64,000 bases of DNA from Musa acuminata AAA Group (taxonomy: Eukaryota; Streptophyta; Magnoliopsida; Zingiberales; Musaceae): NCBI RefSeq assembly GCF_036884655.1, contig NC_088357.1, positions 8,791,001 to 8,855,000 of the forward strand, given 5' to 3'. Below the pieces are notes generated by a model, which searched no databases, had not been told where the DNA came from, and was given only the letters and a program-made list of their open reading frames with translations. Positions 37,601 to 49,560 of this stretch are shown here, piece by piece; the stretch's first letter is position 1, and every line of letters starts with the position of its first letter. Made by a program: the position numbers and the translations under genes.

Positions 37601-37840
37601 CAGCAACCCTTGGAGATAGACGAAGATGCACTGGATCGAATAGCTGGCGGAGTTTGGCAGAGCGGAGCCACCAATGTATTCGACGAATGGTTCGACAGGG
37701 TGTTGGTTCCCAGCATCAATCGGATGAGGAGCAATTCGGATGTCAGCGACAGAACTATCATAAGGTTAACGTCGGTGAAGGGCGGCTGCGCTGGGAATTC
37801 GCTGCCGAGCTCAGTTAGCATCGCCATAGATGGAGCTTGA
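34663..37840 (+). CDS. SMAX1: SMAX1-like protein (SMXL; Clp-ATPase-like repressor of KAI2/karrikin signalling)
   Basis: Three exons, 34663-35867, 35998-36298 and 36377-37840, give 989 residues, the usual SMAX1 length. Nuclear transcriptional repressor of the HSP101-like family; in known plants it is ubiquitinated by SCF-MAX2 with KAI2 and recruits TOPLESS. Visible features are a double Clp-N domain (residues 1 to about 165, starting MRTEVATMQQMLTPEAA, with HGQTTPLHVAANLL), a degenerate AAA module with a Walker-A-like GPDKVGKWK at about 668-676, the degron motif FRGKT at 705-709, and an EAR repressor motif LSLDLNL at 823-829. FRGKT and the N-terminal signature favour SMAX1/SMXL2 over SMXL3/4/5, which lack that degron. 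Both introns are short (130 and 78 bp). The frame reading past 35867 to 35970 is intron read-through. Confidence 0.96.
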
Positions 37841-39463
37841 AGGGCACGACGATGCGCATATGGAGCATGTTAGGAACTAACTATTCATACGGGGAGATGG
37901 AAGCCTTTGATGAAACTATGTTCTGTAAACGTATCTATCTAATTCTTCACTAATCTTTTGTCCTCCTATAAATGGGTCACTTCCACGTTCCATAACCTTT
38001 CACTTTGTTCCAATAGGAGGAACGCTTTTATCATTAAGATATATTTTCCTAATAGTAACAATTTATCCTGTAAAATATTTATTAGAGCATATTTTGACAG
38101 TGCAAACGAGGTACTTATCTACCAAATACTATAATCTATCAAAAATAATAGAATCGACTTGTTTATTTATGGGCAATTTCTTTCAACATGTCCATCTTTT
38201 TTGTTTTTTACCGGAAGGTGACATCAATTTTTAGTTTTTTTATTTGAAGCCTACTGTTTATAGCTTTTTTGAACTATTGATAACCCTCTTGCTATTGATA
38301 ATATTTTTTAAAAATATAAAATATAAATTTATTATTTATATTCTCGATATTATTATTATTTTTTCTTTCTCATAACCTCACATTTTTTGTCGACACCCCT
38401 TATTTGATTTAAAAAATATTAAAAAAATTTAAAATATAATTATAAATAGTAAAAAAAGATTGCAAATAATAATTTCCTTCTTATTTGATTTTTTTTTCTT
38501 TAATACACTAAATATCCTTCATCATAGTCATCATCTCCTCTGAGTTAGCATTATTCGTTGTTGTCTCAAATTTATTTTATTATTATAATACCATCACTTT
38601 CTTTCCTTCCATAAAGTCTCGTTATCTTTATCCTATCGTTTCGATTTTATAATCATCTTTTGACTATCGCTATTATAACAAATGATATTTAGAGTATTAA
38701 AAAATATAAATTAAAAATTAAAAATATTTTTTTTCAAAAAAATCATCCGTTATTTATTTTGTTAAATATTAAAAAAATCAAAATTCTCTTTCCTTTACTT
38801 CCTCACATGTGGCCCACAGATTATACTTCTTTACAAGGAGCACCAAAAAACAAAAAAAGAGAGAGCTCATCAAAGTGGCTTTTGGGCGAACTTTACACAG
38901 CAAGGATGGAAAAGGGGGAATATGACAGTACGAGTTAATTGTTCCCAACTTCTGTGTGTTCAAAGCAGAAGAGTACGTATGTATGTGTTTGTGTGTTAAC
39001 GAAGGAGAAGAGTACGTACTGGAATCCATGCGCCAGGAATCTTAGTGCGGCAAGGCACGCCCACCGAAGCCGAGGCGCTTTAGTGCATGATGATGCCTTC
39101 GCTCGGCAACCTTACGGCCTTCTCTTTCCCTGCGTTCTCGTCGCCTTGCTCTGCACTGTCTCGCTTTTCCTGCGGACAAACTTGGCAGGGCATTAAAAGC
39201 GTAAAGGCAACGCGTTGGCACAGACTTCAATGGATGGTTTGGGAGCACCGAACCGTTGAAGTTTTGCTCCTTTTCCTGCACATGAGAGCCGAGGCAGGCA
39301 GGACTGGATGTGCACAGTCGGATGCGACTTGTAGGTAGGAGCGTTGTAATCGAATTATAAAAATTGAACTAATAAGTTTAAATTAAATTAATTTTAAATT
39401 ATTTTGATTCGAATTAATTCATCAATAATTTAATTTTAAAAATTATAAATTAAAAAAATCTAA
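37841..39463. other. 3' flank of SMAX1-type gene and AT-rich spacer
   Basis: 3' UTR to about 38000, then very AT-rich sequence (about 38080-38800). A more balanced patch at 38950-39340 has short open frames on both strands but no domain or splice pattern I recognise. Confidence 0.45.
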
Positions 39464-39925
39464 TGTTAGATGACACGCGATTATCATACAAGATTCAAGT
39501 CATATTCTATTTGTTTACGTGTATAAAGATTTAAAATATAAAATATAAATTTTCTTATCATTGATTATAGTAAAAAAAAATCAAACATAAATTTTCTTCT
39601 CTCCTTTTTAAGATTTTAAGATGAGAAAGATAAATCTAAACCTCATTCTCTTCCTTTATAATAAAATAAGATCATCCCAAACTTTCTTCCCCTTTTTCAA
39701 GATATAAAAGTTCATCCTAAATAGGGAAATGAAAAAGGAACTCTCTCCTTTCTTGAATCACCCGAGCCTATAATTAGGGATCTCAGATTACTAACTTGAG
39801 CAATGAAGAAATCGAGTCGAAAAACCTCCTCCAACCTTAGTCATTATGCATGTTACATCTCGAGAGTACAATTCTTCCACCTCAATAGCATAATACTTTC
39901 ACCTTGAGAGCAGAATATTTTTGTT
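39464..39925. repeat. Left copy of an older direct repeat flanking the copia element
   Basis: Aligns in the same orientation with about 47585-48010. Shared phrases include GTGTATAAAGATT, GAACTCTCTC, ATTACTAACTT and CTTCCACCTC. It is probably one end of an older LTR-type element, with the copia insertion between the two copies. Similarity is moderate by eye. Confidence 0.65.
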
Positions 39926-39996
39926 TGAAAATCTTGGAGGCGACATCACATGCGCAGCGTAAGAACAGAAAACAAAATTTTCAATTCCCAAAGATA

Positions 39997-42140
39997 TGTT
40001 TGTCGTCGTGCGAAGATTGATGTGTAAAAATCCATGAAACAGAAAACCACGTGTGAGATAGATTATGTTACCTAGGGAGATCGTGTATCCCTGAATCCCT
40101 ACAGATTTCTAGGAGAGGGTGAAGGAGGTCAAGCGCCCTCCTCTTTAGTAGTAATCCACACAATGACGCTCCTCAAAACTTCAGGTTTGCTTTGAGGTGG
40201 AGAGGGGGAGGAGAATAGGAGAGGAAATAAAAGGCTCTAGTCTATGAATCACTAGTTCTCTCATATTTATAGAGGTCCCCTGTCAACTTAACCCTAATGG
40301 ATATTGGGTATTGGATCTTCATCCAATTACCTAAGCATCTTAGATTAGTATATCTCTATCAAATAATCTCTTATTGACTCTTATTGGATTTTATCCATAT
40401 GATCCAATAATTCGAGGGTTTATTGGATATCCAATAAGATAGGGGCTCCGGCGGATATCTCATATTCGAACCTCTACTCATCGCAATGTCTACCATATGT
40501 GTGTGACCCACTAGACCCAATATCGAGCTGACCGTGAGTCATACCTGTCAGAACTCCTTCTAACTCAATAAATTATTATCTTCATAATAATTCACTCGAC
40601 TCATCGACTACGGACGTATTAGACCACTACGTCGCAGTCCCCAGACTATACAAGGAAATCTAATTCATTGGACATATTTATCCTCAATTACCGTGTACCT
40701 ATAGTCTCTCATCTATCTAATATCCTAGAGATTTTATACCGGGTATGGTGTTGTCAGACCCATATGGTTTCTACTCGAGTCTCGCTCTAATCGGACTCTC
40801 CCGGAGAACTCTTTCTCTCTCAATCCAAATGACCCTAGCTAGGGATTTGTCTAAGAAAGAACATATGAGACATTCCTCTCATAACACCGAGAGTAGATGA
40901 TCCTCTATCGACACTCAATACCCCTCATAAGGTTGACTATCACTCCCGATAATCGGCTATGCTAGATCTGGGACATCCAAACCTATAAGTTTAATATCAA
41001 AGAGTGAAGCACTCATACAAGACATCCTTGATGTCTCAAGTCTAAGAACCAGATACACCACTTGGACTATGGAATCGCTATTTCATGATAAGACATCATC
41101 AACCATTCAGCATTCCATAAGCGGATCAATCAGTGAACTCATTCTCCAATGAACATATGTATTGTATCATTAGTGTCCCCACACGAGCAGCTATAAGACC
41201 AGCTGCATCCATCATATGGACGGGTATACAACACACCAGTCTATCTGGTTATCTCGATGTCTCTCTCGAGTAACCTATGATCGAGATTATTCAAGATCTG
41301 TGTTTAAAAGCGAATCAGTCTCATTATCGTGATCTCAGCACGATCTGATTCCCATTGTACATATCCAAGGACATCACAATATATATGCAACAAATAATAT
41401 AAAGTGATAAATGTCAAAATATAATAAGCAAAAAGACTACATATCAAGTCACACGTGTCATCACTCACGTGATTGGCTTGCATGACACATATGAGAAAGA
41501 ACATATGAGACATTTCTCTCATAACACCGAGAGTAGATGATCCTCTATCGACACTCAATACCCCTCATAAGGTTGACTATCACTCCCGATAATCGGCTAT
41601 GCTAGATCTGGGACATCCAAACCTATAAGTTTAATATCAAAGAGTGAAGCACTCATACAAGACATCCTTGATGTCTCAAGTCTAAGAACCAGATACACCA
41701 CTTGGACTATGGAATCGCTATTTCATGATAAGACAACATCAACCATTCAGCATTCCATAAGCGGATCAATCAGTGAACTCATTCTCTAATGAACATATGT
41801 ATTGTATCATTAGTGTCCCCACACGAGCAGCTATAAGACCAACTGCATCCATCATATGGACGGGTATACAACACACTAGTCTATCTGGTTATCTCGATGT
41901 CTCTCTCGAGTAACCTATGATCGAGATTATTCAAGATCTGTGTTTAAAGGCGAATCAGTCTCATTATCGTGATCTCAGCACGATCTGATTCCCATTGTAC
42001 ATATCCAAGGACATCACAATATATATGCAACAAATAATATAAAGTGATAAATGTCAAAATATAATAAGCAAAAAGACTGCATATCAAGTCACACGTGTCA
42101 TCACTCACGTGATTGGCTTGCATGACACATATGACTAGCA
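39997..42140 (-). mobile_element. 3' LTR of copia element, carrying a 640-bp internal duplication
   Basis: Read on the minus strand it starts TGCTAGTCATATG right after a purine-rich tract (AAGTGAGAGAT) that follows the RNase H end. It ends near 39997 in AACA. It aligns with 46060-47578 (about 1.52 kb). The extra length is explained by the 640-bp tandem duplication, 2144 minus 640 being 1504. No matching target duplication was found, so the outer limits are approximate. Confidence 0.8.
40854..42133. repeat. 640-bp tandem duplication inside the LTR
   Basis: Copies 40854-41493 and 41494-42133 are directly adjacent and differ at only about seven visible positions (about 99% identical). The junction is AGAAAGAACATATGAGACAT following CACATATG. 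The high identity implies a recent event compared with the divergence between the two LTRs. Confidence 0.95.
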
Positions 42141-42375
42141 ATCTCTCACTTGACCTAAAATCAATCACATGCGTGTCTAAGCTCCATCAGACTCTTGTGA
42201 TACTCAAATGCAATATGAGACAATAGTTTTGTTAATGGATCTACGATGTTATCTTCTGATGAAACTCTTTCCACTATTACATCTCCTCGGGCCACGATCT
42301 CTCTAATAAACTGGAACCTCCTCAGAACACTTTTGATGATGACGAAATCATTATCTAACAATAAGAAATAATTAA
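42141..42375 (-). pseudogene. Copia RNase H terminal fragment, copy A
   Basis: Minus-strand frame with FIREIVARGDVIVERVSSED, then NIVDPLTKLLSHIAF, matches the end of Ty1/copia RNase H (usual signature EDNIADPLTKPL). Its upstream end joins LTR-derived sequence at about 42375, so the rest of the enzyme is missing. Confidence 0.85.
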
Positions 42376-42644
42376 CCATCCAATATTCCGTGAGCAGATC
42401 AATCAGTGAACTCATTCTTCAATTAGCACATACACTATATTCTTAGTATCCCCACACAAGCAGCTATAAGACCATTGCCTCCATTATATAGATAGGTATA
42501 TAGCACACTAATCTGTTCAGTTATCTCGATGTCCCTCTAGAGTAACATATGACTAGAATTATTTAGGATATATGTTTAAAGGTGAATCGGTCTGATTATC
42601 ATGACCTCATCACAATCTGATTCTCATTGTACAAATTCATGGAC

Positions 42645-42733
<89 letters not shown>

Positions 42734-42868
42734 CGCGCGCGCGCGCGCAATAAACAATATAAAATGATAAAATGTAAGATAATATAATAAGAAAATATAT
42801 ATATATCATATCACATGTGTCATTACTCACGTGATTGACTTGCAGGATATCTATGACTAGCAATCTTC
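42376..42868 (-). mobile_element. Partial extra LTR within the copia element
   Basis: Read on the minus strand this begins TGCTAGTCATAG after a purine tract (like the 3' LTR), runs through the first roughly 400 bases of the LTR, and stops at the join to RNase H copy A. It contains the compound TA/TG/CG microsatellite at 42650-42748. Confidence 0.75.
42650..42748. repeat. Compound (TA)n(TG)n(CG)n microsatellite
   Basis: TA repeats at 42650-42714 pass directly into TG repeats (42715-42733) and then CG repeats (to 42748). The stretch is purely alternating pyrimidine-purine, the sequence type able to form Z-DNA. It replaces a short TATATATGCAACAAA in the sister LTR copies. Confidence 0.95.
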
Positions 42869-43289
42869 CACTTAACCTAAAGTCAATCACATGCATGTCT
42901 AATCCCCATCAGACCCTTGTGATGCTTAAATGCAATATGAGATAATGGCTTTATTAGTGGATCTACGATGCTATCTTCAGATGAAACTCTTTCTATTACT
43001 ATATCTCCTCTGGTCACGATTTCTCTAATAAACTAGAACCTCCTTAGAATATTCTGATGAGACTCAAGTTCCCTTGCTGGAGCAATCACCCTATTATTGT
43101 CATAATATAGGGGAATCAGCTTCTTGCTACCCGGTACGATTCTTAAAGGCCTCGGACTTGTACTTCATCAAGGACATATATTCATACCTTGAGAGATCAT
43201 CAATAAAGGTAATAAAGTAGGAATAACCACTTATGGCATGAGTTGATATAGGACCACATACATCACAATGTATGAGTTCCAATAACTTA

Positions 43290-43315
43290 GTGGCTCTCTC
43301 TCTCTCTCTCTCTCT
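43290..43315. repeat. TC/GA dinucleotide run in the integrase region
   Basis: A run of TC units (GA on the coding strand) has expanded inside the integrase frame. It inserts alternating Arg-Glu residues just before the core domain, which is not a family feature. Confidence 0.85.
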
Positions 43316-44938
43316 AATTCTACTAAATGGAGAGTTGATCGGTTTTTCACAAATGCAAGGCTCGCAAGTCGCATATGACTCATAGTCGAATGAATCTAGA
43401 TGTCTATCCTTTAGCAACTTTTGAATCCTTCCCTTATCGATGTGACTTAGCCTACATTGTCACAAGTATGCACTGTTCACCTCATCTCATTTACCTCTTG
43501 GACACACTTACATTCATGATATATGGAGTAATGTCTAGTATAAACAAACCATTATACAATGTTCCTCTCATGATTATCTCATCATCTAATAATATTGAAC
43601 AATCATTGTTCTCAAAAACTAATTTATATCCACTAACTATCAAATATGAAATAAAAATAATATTTTTGATAATAGAAGGAACAAAATAGCATGTATTCAA
43701 TGCAATAATAGCTCTACCAATTAGATGTAGGATGACTTCACTAACAACTAATATAACTTTTGCTTCATTGCCCATCTTAAGGTCCATCTCGCCTCTCACC
43801 TCTCGTTAATCTCCTAGGTCTTGCCAGAACCTGCAACAAATTATAAATATGATAAGTACTACCGGTATTCAATACCCATGTATTATCATAAGAGTCTGAT
43901 AAATAGAGACTGATCATGAATATACCTAAAGCTTCTCCAAGCTTTGTTTCGCCCTCTATGCAAGGTACTCTTTGCAATTTCTCTCCAGTGTTTATCTTTG
44001 CCATAGTGGAAGCATTGACCTTTGTCCTTTGTCGGGTCTTTCTTATCAACCTTTGTTTTACCCGGTCTGCCTTTGCCAAACCATTCTTAAGGGAATTTTT
44101 TACCTTCTTTTTCTTTCTAGTCTCACTAGTATAGAGAACTGACTTCTCTTTCTTGATAGTGCTCTTTGCTTCTCTCAACACATTGAGGAGCTTAAGGAGA
44201 GTCACCTCAAGCTTGTTTATATTAAAAATTATTATGAACTATGAAAAGAAATCTGGTAGGGACTGAAGCACAAGATCCACACATAGGTTATCCTCTAGGA
44301 TCATTCTTAGATATGTAAGTTTCTCTATCCACTCAATTATCTTTAATACATGGTTCTGAACTAGTATCCCCTCAGTCATCTTAATGCGGAAGAGACTCCT
44401 GAATATCTCATATCATTGAGTCCTTCCCTGTTCCTCAAACAGTTTATGGATATATAAGAGAATGTATCTGATATCCATCTTTTCATGTTATCTCTATAAC
44501 TCAAGAGTAATGTAGCCCAACATGTAACACTAAGCAAGATTTGAGTCATTTATGTACTTCATATAGCGAGCGATCTCATCCTCGCTTGCCCCTTTCTCGG
44601 GCGTAGGTATCACTGTATCAATGACGTGCGTGATTTTCTCCACCGTGAGAATAATTCTCAAGTTGTAGAGTCAATCCGTATAATTCGGACCAGTGAGGCA
44701 GTTGATATCAAGCATGTCACATAAGAGATTTAAAAGCGATATTTTCTAAAAATAAAGATCTAATAGAAATAAATAACATTCAGATTTTACAGAAAAATAA
44801 ACAATCAAGATTTAGACTTATATATTAATCTGCTCCCACTATTTTCTCGTGAAACACATAATTCCCTCTAGTATGTGAATCAGAGACTCCCGACGGATCT
44901 CTAGTATGGATTAAAATCCAATCGGCGTCTTAATGTAA

Positions 44939-45231
44939 CCTCGAGGGACTCGACCAATCACGTTAAAATCGGAAAGGTATGCAACTCTTGCCAATCACAA
45001 CTCCTTGTGACTCTTGTCCTATTCAACCTCCGAACCATCATAGTCTCGAGGGTCTCGACTAACTATAATATTCGGTTAAGTCAACACCATCGTTACAAGA
45101 TGAGTCTGATTCGATGATATACCCTCGAGGGACTTGACGAAGCATACTATGTCCTAAGGTCATCGATGACATTTCTATGTCGTACGTAAGATAACAAATC
45201 GTGATATAGGTGAGCCTCGAGAGACTCGACC
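44939..45231. repeat. Four spaced CTCGAGGGACTCGAC-type motifs in the copia leader
   Basis: Near-identical motifs at 44939-44955, 45044-45060, 45122-45139 and 45214-45231, spaced 78-105 bp. Each contains CTCGAG followed by a second CTCGA or CTTGA. They lie between gag and the 5' LTR, where copia leader and packaging sequences are expected. Confidence 0.8.
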
Positions 45232-45783
45232 AACTCAACATATATTGAGAATTGGTCCCTACCTATAATGATGGAAGGCCACATTGATCAATCTGATTGC
45301 CTCATGTTTATCGACTTAATATTATCGAGAGAGAACATTTTGATTTGGTCTTCTAATATAACATGTCACACACATACAAATTTAATATATATCTACATCG
45401 CATGCACATATATATATATATAATCACACCAGATGATCATATACCACAGCCTAATATGATCAGGCCCGAGCCAGTGGGCCTAATCACTCATATCAAGATC
45501 TATGTGTGCAGCAACGCATCTCCATGCATTATGATCGTCTATCTCGTCCTCGTCGATTTTATCGATATCTCAACGCATATCCATGCATCACGATCATCCA
45601 TCTCGATCTTGTGGGTCTCACTATTGCTTACACGCTCCCGCTGCACCCGACAATAAACGAGAAATAAAGTGGAGGCTCGTAAACCCTAATAATAATAATC
45701 ACAAGTACACACACATCACACGGTCCATGATCATCTATTGACATCATACATCACAAGTAAATATCATTATGTAGGACTACTAG

Positions 45784-45836
<53 letters not shown>

Positions 45837-45847
45837 AATAAATAAAT
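45784..45847. repeat. (AAT)n then (AAAT)n microsatellite
   Basis: About 15 AAT units followed by about five AAAT units in the leader of the copia element. Confidence 0.95.
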
Positions 45848-46059
45848 TAAACTTATTTAATTAATTAATATTTTTTAAAATTTGGGACATGCTAGGAAAT
45901 TTTTGAATTATGAGGAGTATTTTGATAATTTGGACAAAAAGGATATAATTTGAATATTTTAAAATTCTGAAGGGCAAATCTATCATTTATCCAAAAATCC
46001 CTAGTCCCTCCTTCCTGTTGTATTGCGATTGTCGCCACCTTGCTGGCAGCGATCAAAGG

Positions 46060-47578
46060 TGTTAATCGTCGTGCAAAGATTGATACGTAAAAATCCGCAA
46101 AACTTAAATCCACGTGTGAGATAGTTATGTTTTACCTAAGGAGATTGTATTTCTCTGAATCTTTACAGATCTGTAGGAGAGGATGAAGGGGGTCAAACAT
46201 CCTCCTCTCTAGCGGTGATCCACACAGTAGGGCTATGACAACGCTCCTTAAATCACTGCTCAAAACTCTACACATGCTATCTAAGGAGGAGAAGAGAGAG
46301 GATAATAGGAGGTGGCAACTAAGAAAACCTCTTGCTTATGGGTCTTTAGTTCCCTACTATTTATAGAGGTCTCCAGTAATTTAACCATAATGGATCCTGC
46401 CCTACTGGGTACTGGATCTTCATTCAATCACCCAAGCCTCTTAGATTAGTGGGTCTCTACCCAATAATCTCTTATTAGCTTTTATTGGATCTCATCCATG
46501 GGATCTAATAATTTAGGAGATTATTGGATATCCAATAAAATAGGGCTCCAACGGATATCTCATATCTGAACCTCTATTCGTTGCAATACCTAACATATGT
46601 GTATGACCCTCTAGGCCCAATATCGAGTTGGTCATGAGTTATATCTATCAGAACTCCTTCTAACTCAGTGAATTATTATCTCTATAAGAATTCACTCAAC
46701 TCATCGAATGCAGATGTACTAGGCTACTAAGGCGTAGTCCCCAGATGATATAGGAGAATCCAATCTATTGGACATGTCTATCCTCAGTTATCATATATCT
46801 ATAGTCCCTCATCCATATAATACCCCAAAGATTGTATATCGTGCATAGTACTGTCAGGCCCATACATTTTTTACTCGAGTCTCACTCTACTTGGATTTTT
46901 TTGGATAACTCTTTCTCTCTCAATCTAAATGACCTTGGCTAGAGATTTTTCTGAGCAAGAACACATGGGATATTCCTCTCATGACACCAAGAGTGGATGA
47001 TCCTCTATCGATACTTAATAGTCCTCGTAAGGTTAGCTGTCACTCCCGATGATCGGTGGTGCTAGATCTGAAACTTTCAGGCCTATAAGTCAAATATTAA
47101 AGAGTGGAGTACTCATACATAATATCTTTGGTGTTTCAAGTCTAAGGACCAGATATACCACTAGGATGATAGAATCGTTGTTTGATAATAAGGTATCATT
47201 AACCATCCAACATTCCGTGAGCGGATCAATCAGTGAACTCATTCTCTAATGAGCATCTGCATTGTATCCTTAGTATCCTCACACGAGCAGTTAAGACCAA
47301 CAGTCTCCATCATATGAACAGGTAATAGCACACTAGTATATCTGGTTATCTCGATGTCCCTCTCGAGTAATATATGACCATGGTTATTTAGGGTTTGTGT
47401 TTAAAGGTGAATCGGTCTCATTATCGTGATATAATCACGATCCAATTCCCATTGTATAGATCCATGAATATATATAAAGTGATAAAATATCAAATAATAT
47501 AATAAACAAAAAGAATGTATATTATATCACACGTGCTATCACTTACGTAATTAGCTTGTAGGACACGTATGACCAGCA
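46060..47578 (-). mobile_element. 5' LTR of copia element
   Basis: Aligns along its length with 39997-42140 minus the extra 640-bp copy. The minus-strand start is TGCTGGTCATACG (47578) and the end is AACA (46060). It has many differences from the 3' LTR, so the element is not young. No standard tRNA-Met primer-binding site was seen next to it on the minus strand. Confidence 0.8.
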
Positions 47579-48080
47579 CGGTTATCTCACATTATCTTGT
47601 GAGATCCAAGTTATCCTCCATCCACCAATGTGTATAAAGATTCAAATGAGAGAAAAATAAGTTTATTTCTTGTTCATTATGGTAAAGAAGGTAATCATAA
47701 ACTTTCTTCTCTCCCTTTATGATAAGGAAAGAAATCCTAAATCTTATTCTCTCCATTTATGACAAAAGAAAGCTATTACAAACTTCCTTTCTCTCCTTTA
47801 AATAATAAATATACATCCTAAATAGGAAAATAAAAAAAGAACTCTCTCTTTTCTTAAATCACTCAAGCTCATATTTAGAAATATCAAATTACTAACTTAA
47901 GCATCGGAGGGACCGGGTCGAGAACCCTTCCCTGACCTTAGTCTTCATGTAAGCACAATACTTCCACCTCGAGAGCGTAATATTTCTATCTCAAGAGTGT
48001 AATACTTCTACCTCGAACATTCATGCATACATAGGTCTGGACCATGTCTGGTTAACTAAGACGTCAACGATATTTTCCCC
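47579..48080. repeat. Right copy of the older direct repeat, with element-end motif
   Basis: Aligns with 39464-39925 and continues to GTCTGGACCATGTCTGG and TAACTAAGACGTCAACGATA (about 48035-48072). The latter phrase is shared with 12700-12745. The pair of copies suggests the copia element sits inside, or between, LTRs of an older element. Confidence 0.6.
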
Positions 48081-49560
48081 TAAAATAAATAATTTCACTT
48101 TAGGATGATACTATTCTTCAATTTGGTTTATTGATTTAGATAGAATTGAATCGATTTTAATTTAGAAAATATCAGTTCGATTGACTTCATTGCCTTAAGC
48201 CCTTAATTAATTAAAACTAGCATGAAAAGTACATCATAAATTTGATTCAGTTCGATTCTAACATTAACGATTCAATTGAGTGAATCTCTAGTAAGTGTTG
48301 TACCGTCGAGAAATTAAACATACACTAAGGAGACATCTATAAATGTTATAGTTAATGGAAGTAAGATAATTAGTATTGAAAAGGTGAGAAACTAAAAACT
48401 ATAATTTAAATGCTTTTAATTTTTTATAAAAAAAATGTTAATTTGCTATTCCTATAGCAAAACCGAAGTGTAGAATTAGTTTGAGTTGGATTCAACCTAA
48501 ATCGATATTTTTAAATAAACTAATTAAAAATTCATAAAGTAAATTATAACTTACGTTATTTGATGATCGATATAATAACTTGATGAACTTAAAATCCTGT
48601 GACTCGATGGGTTTAAATTCAAGTTAACAACAATAAACTATCATGCATTTGTAACTCAATTCATATTCAATTCTTTATTCTTAGTATTAGATCAGCTCTA
48701 ATAGCATTTGTCACGTAACCTAATGGGATAATCGATCCACTAATTTAATTTGATAGATCTAAAATCACATGACTCAAAACACTTAAATTTAAGTTAATAA
48801 TAATACATCCATTAAGTCTTATAAGCTAATTCAAATCTATATTCACTTTATTATGAGATTAAATTTAGTGTTACACAGACTACATCTAATATCTAATGTC
48901 CTTCGAAGATGCATAATTTTATGAGAATCAAAGATGCACCCAAATGCTTCCAAAACAACTCCACCTTTTCCTAATGAAAACAAAAAGGCTGGACAAATAA
49001 TAGAGATCATCATGATGGCAACAGATCTCAGAGGACTGACCCTTGTCAAAGTGCCACCAGTAGTCCACTGTTTACTGTATGTATCTATGCATCTGTTTGT
49101 ATTTTCTCTGATCTCATTCACTCATGAATTCCTCTTTCCTCCCAGTGGCCTTCCACTTAGAGTTGAATGGTATTTTTCCAAGTTTCTTTGACTGTCCATG
49201 TTGGATTCCAAAGATCAAAACCCTGCTAATATAGTTTGCTTTTGTGATACTTTCGATAGGTCTTCGTGGTTTGTTTTATTTCTAGATCCATTTAATACGT
49301 ATTTAACACTTTTGAAGAATAATAATATAAATTTTAAGTGCCATCTTGAAGAATAATAATAATATAAATTTGAAGAATAATGATATAAATAATAATATAA
49401 ATTTTGAAGAATAATAATAATATGTGTTTAACACTAACGTCCATTGTGGTAATATGATTGGTGTAAAATATTCATCATATTATAAATAATACAATGGCAG
49501 CATCTAAATCTCCTGCTAACTATCTTTAATGGATCTGGTACTGTAGCATATAATCATTAG
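48081..49560. other. AT-rich spacer
   Basis: No recognised gene. Short AATAAT-rich repeats occur at about 49318-49425, with ATAATAATATAAATTT recurring several times. The frames at 48843-49191 lack domains. Confidence 0.5.

Larger units (their letters stand above)
42869..46059 (-). mobile_element. Internal region of a defective Ty1/copia retrotransposon
   Basis: In minus-strand order: a leader (46059 to about 44700); decayed gag (about 44700-43900) with a zinc knuckle reading [10 protein letters not shown] that lacks key Cys residues; a protease with [10 protein letters not shown] where the active-site Asp of DTGS is Asn; a pre-integrase region (NTCYFVPSIIKN); an integrase core start (HCDVCGPIS, GYSYFITFIDDLSRY); then at about 43127-43140 an abrupt join to RNase H copy B (LIPLYYDNN, FIREIV, with LIKPLSHIAF). 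Reverse transcriptase and the integrase C-terminus are deleted. Frameshifts and stops break every domain, so it cannot move on its own. Confidence 0.88.

Noticed and set aside
39991..47583. Target-site duplication of the copia element
   Set aside because: The five bases next to the two presumed outer ends (AGATA and CGGTT) do not match.
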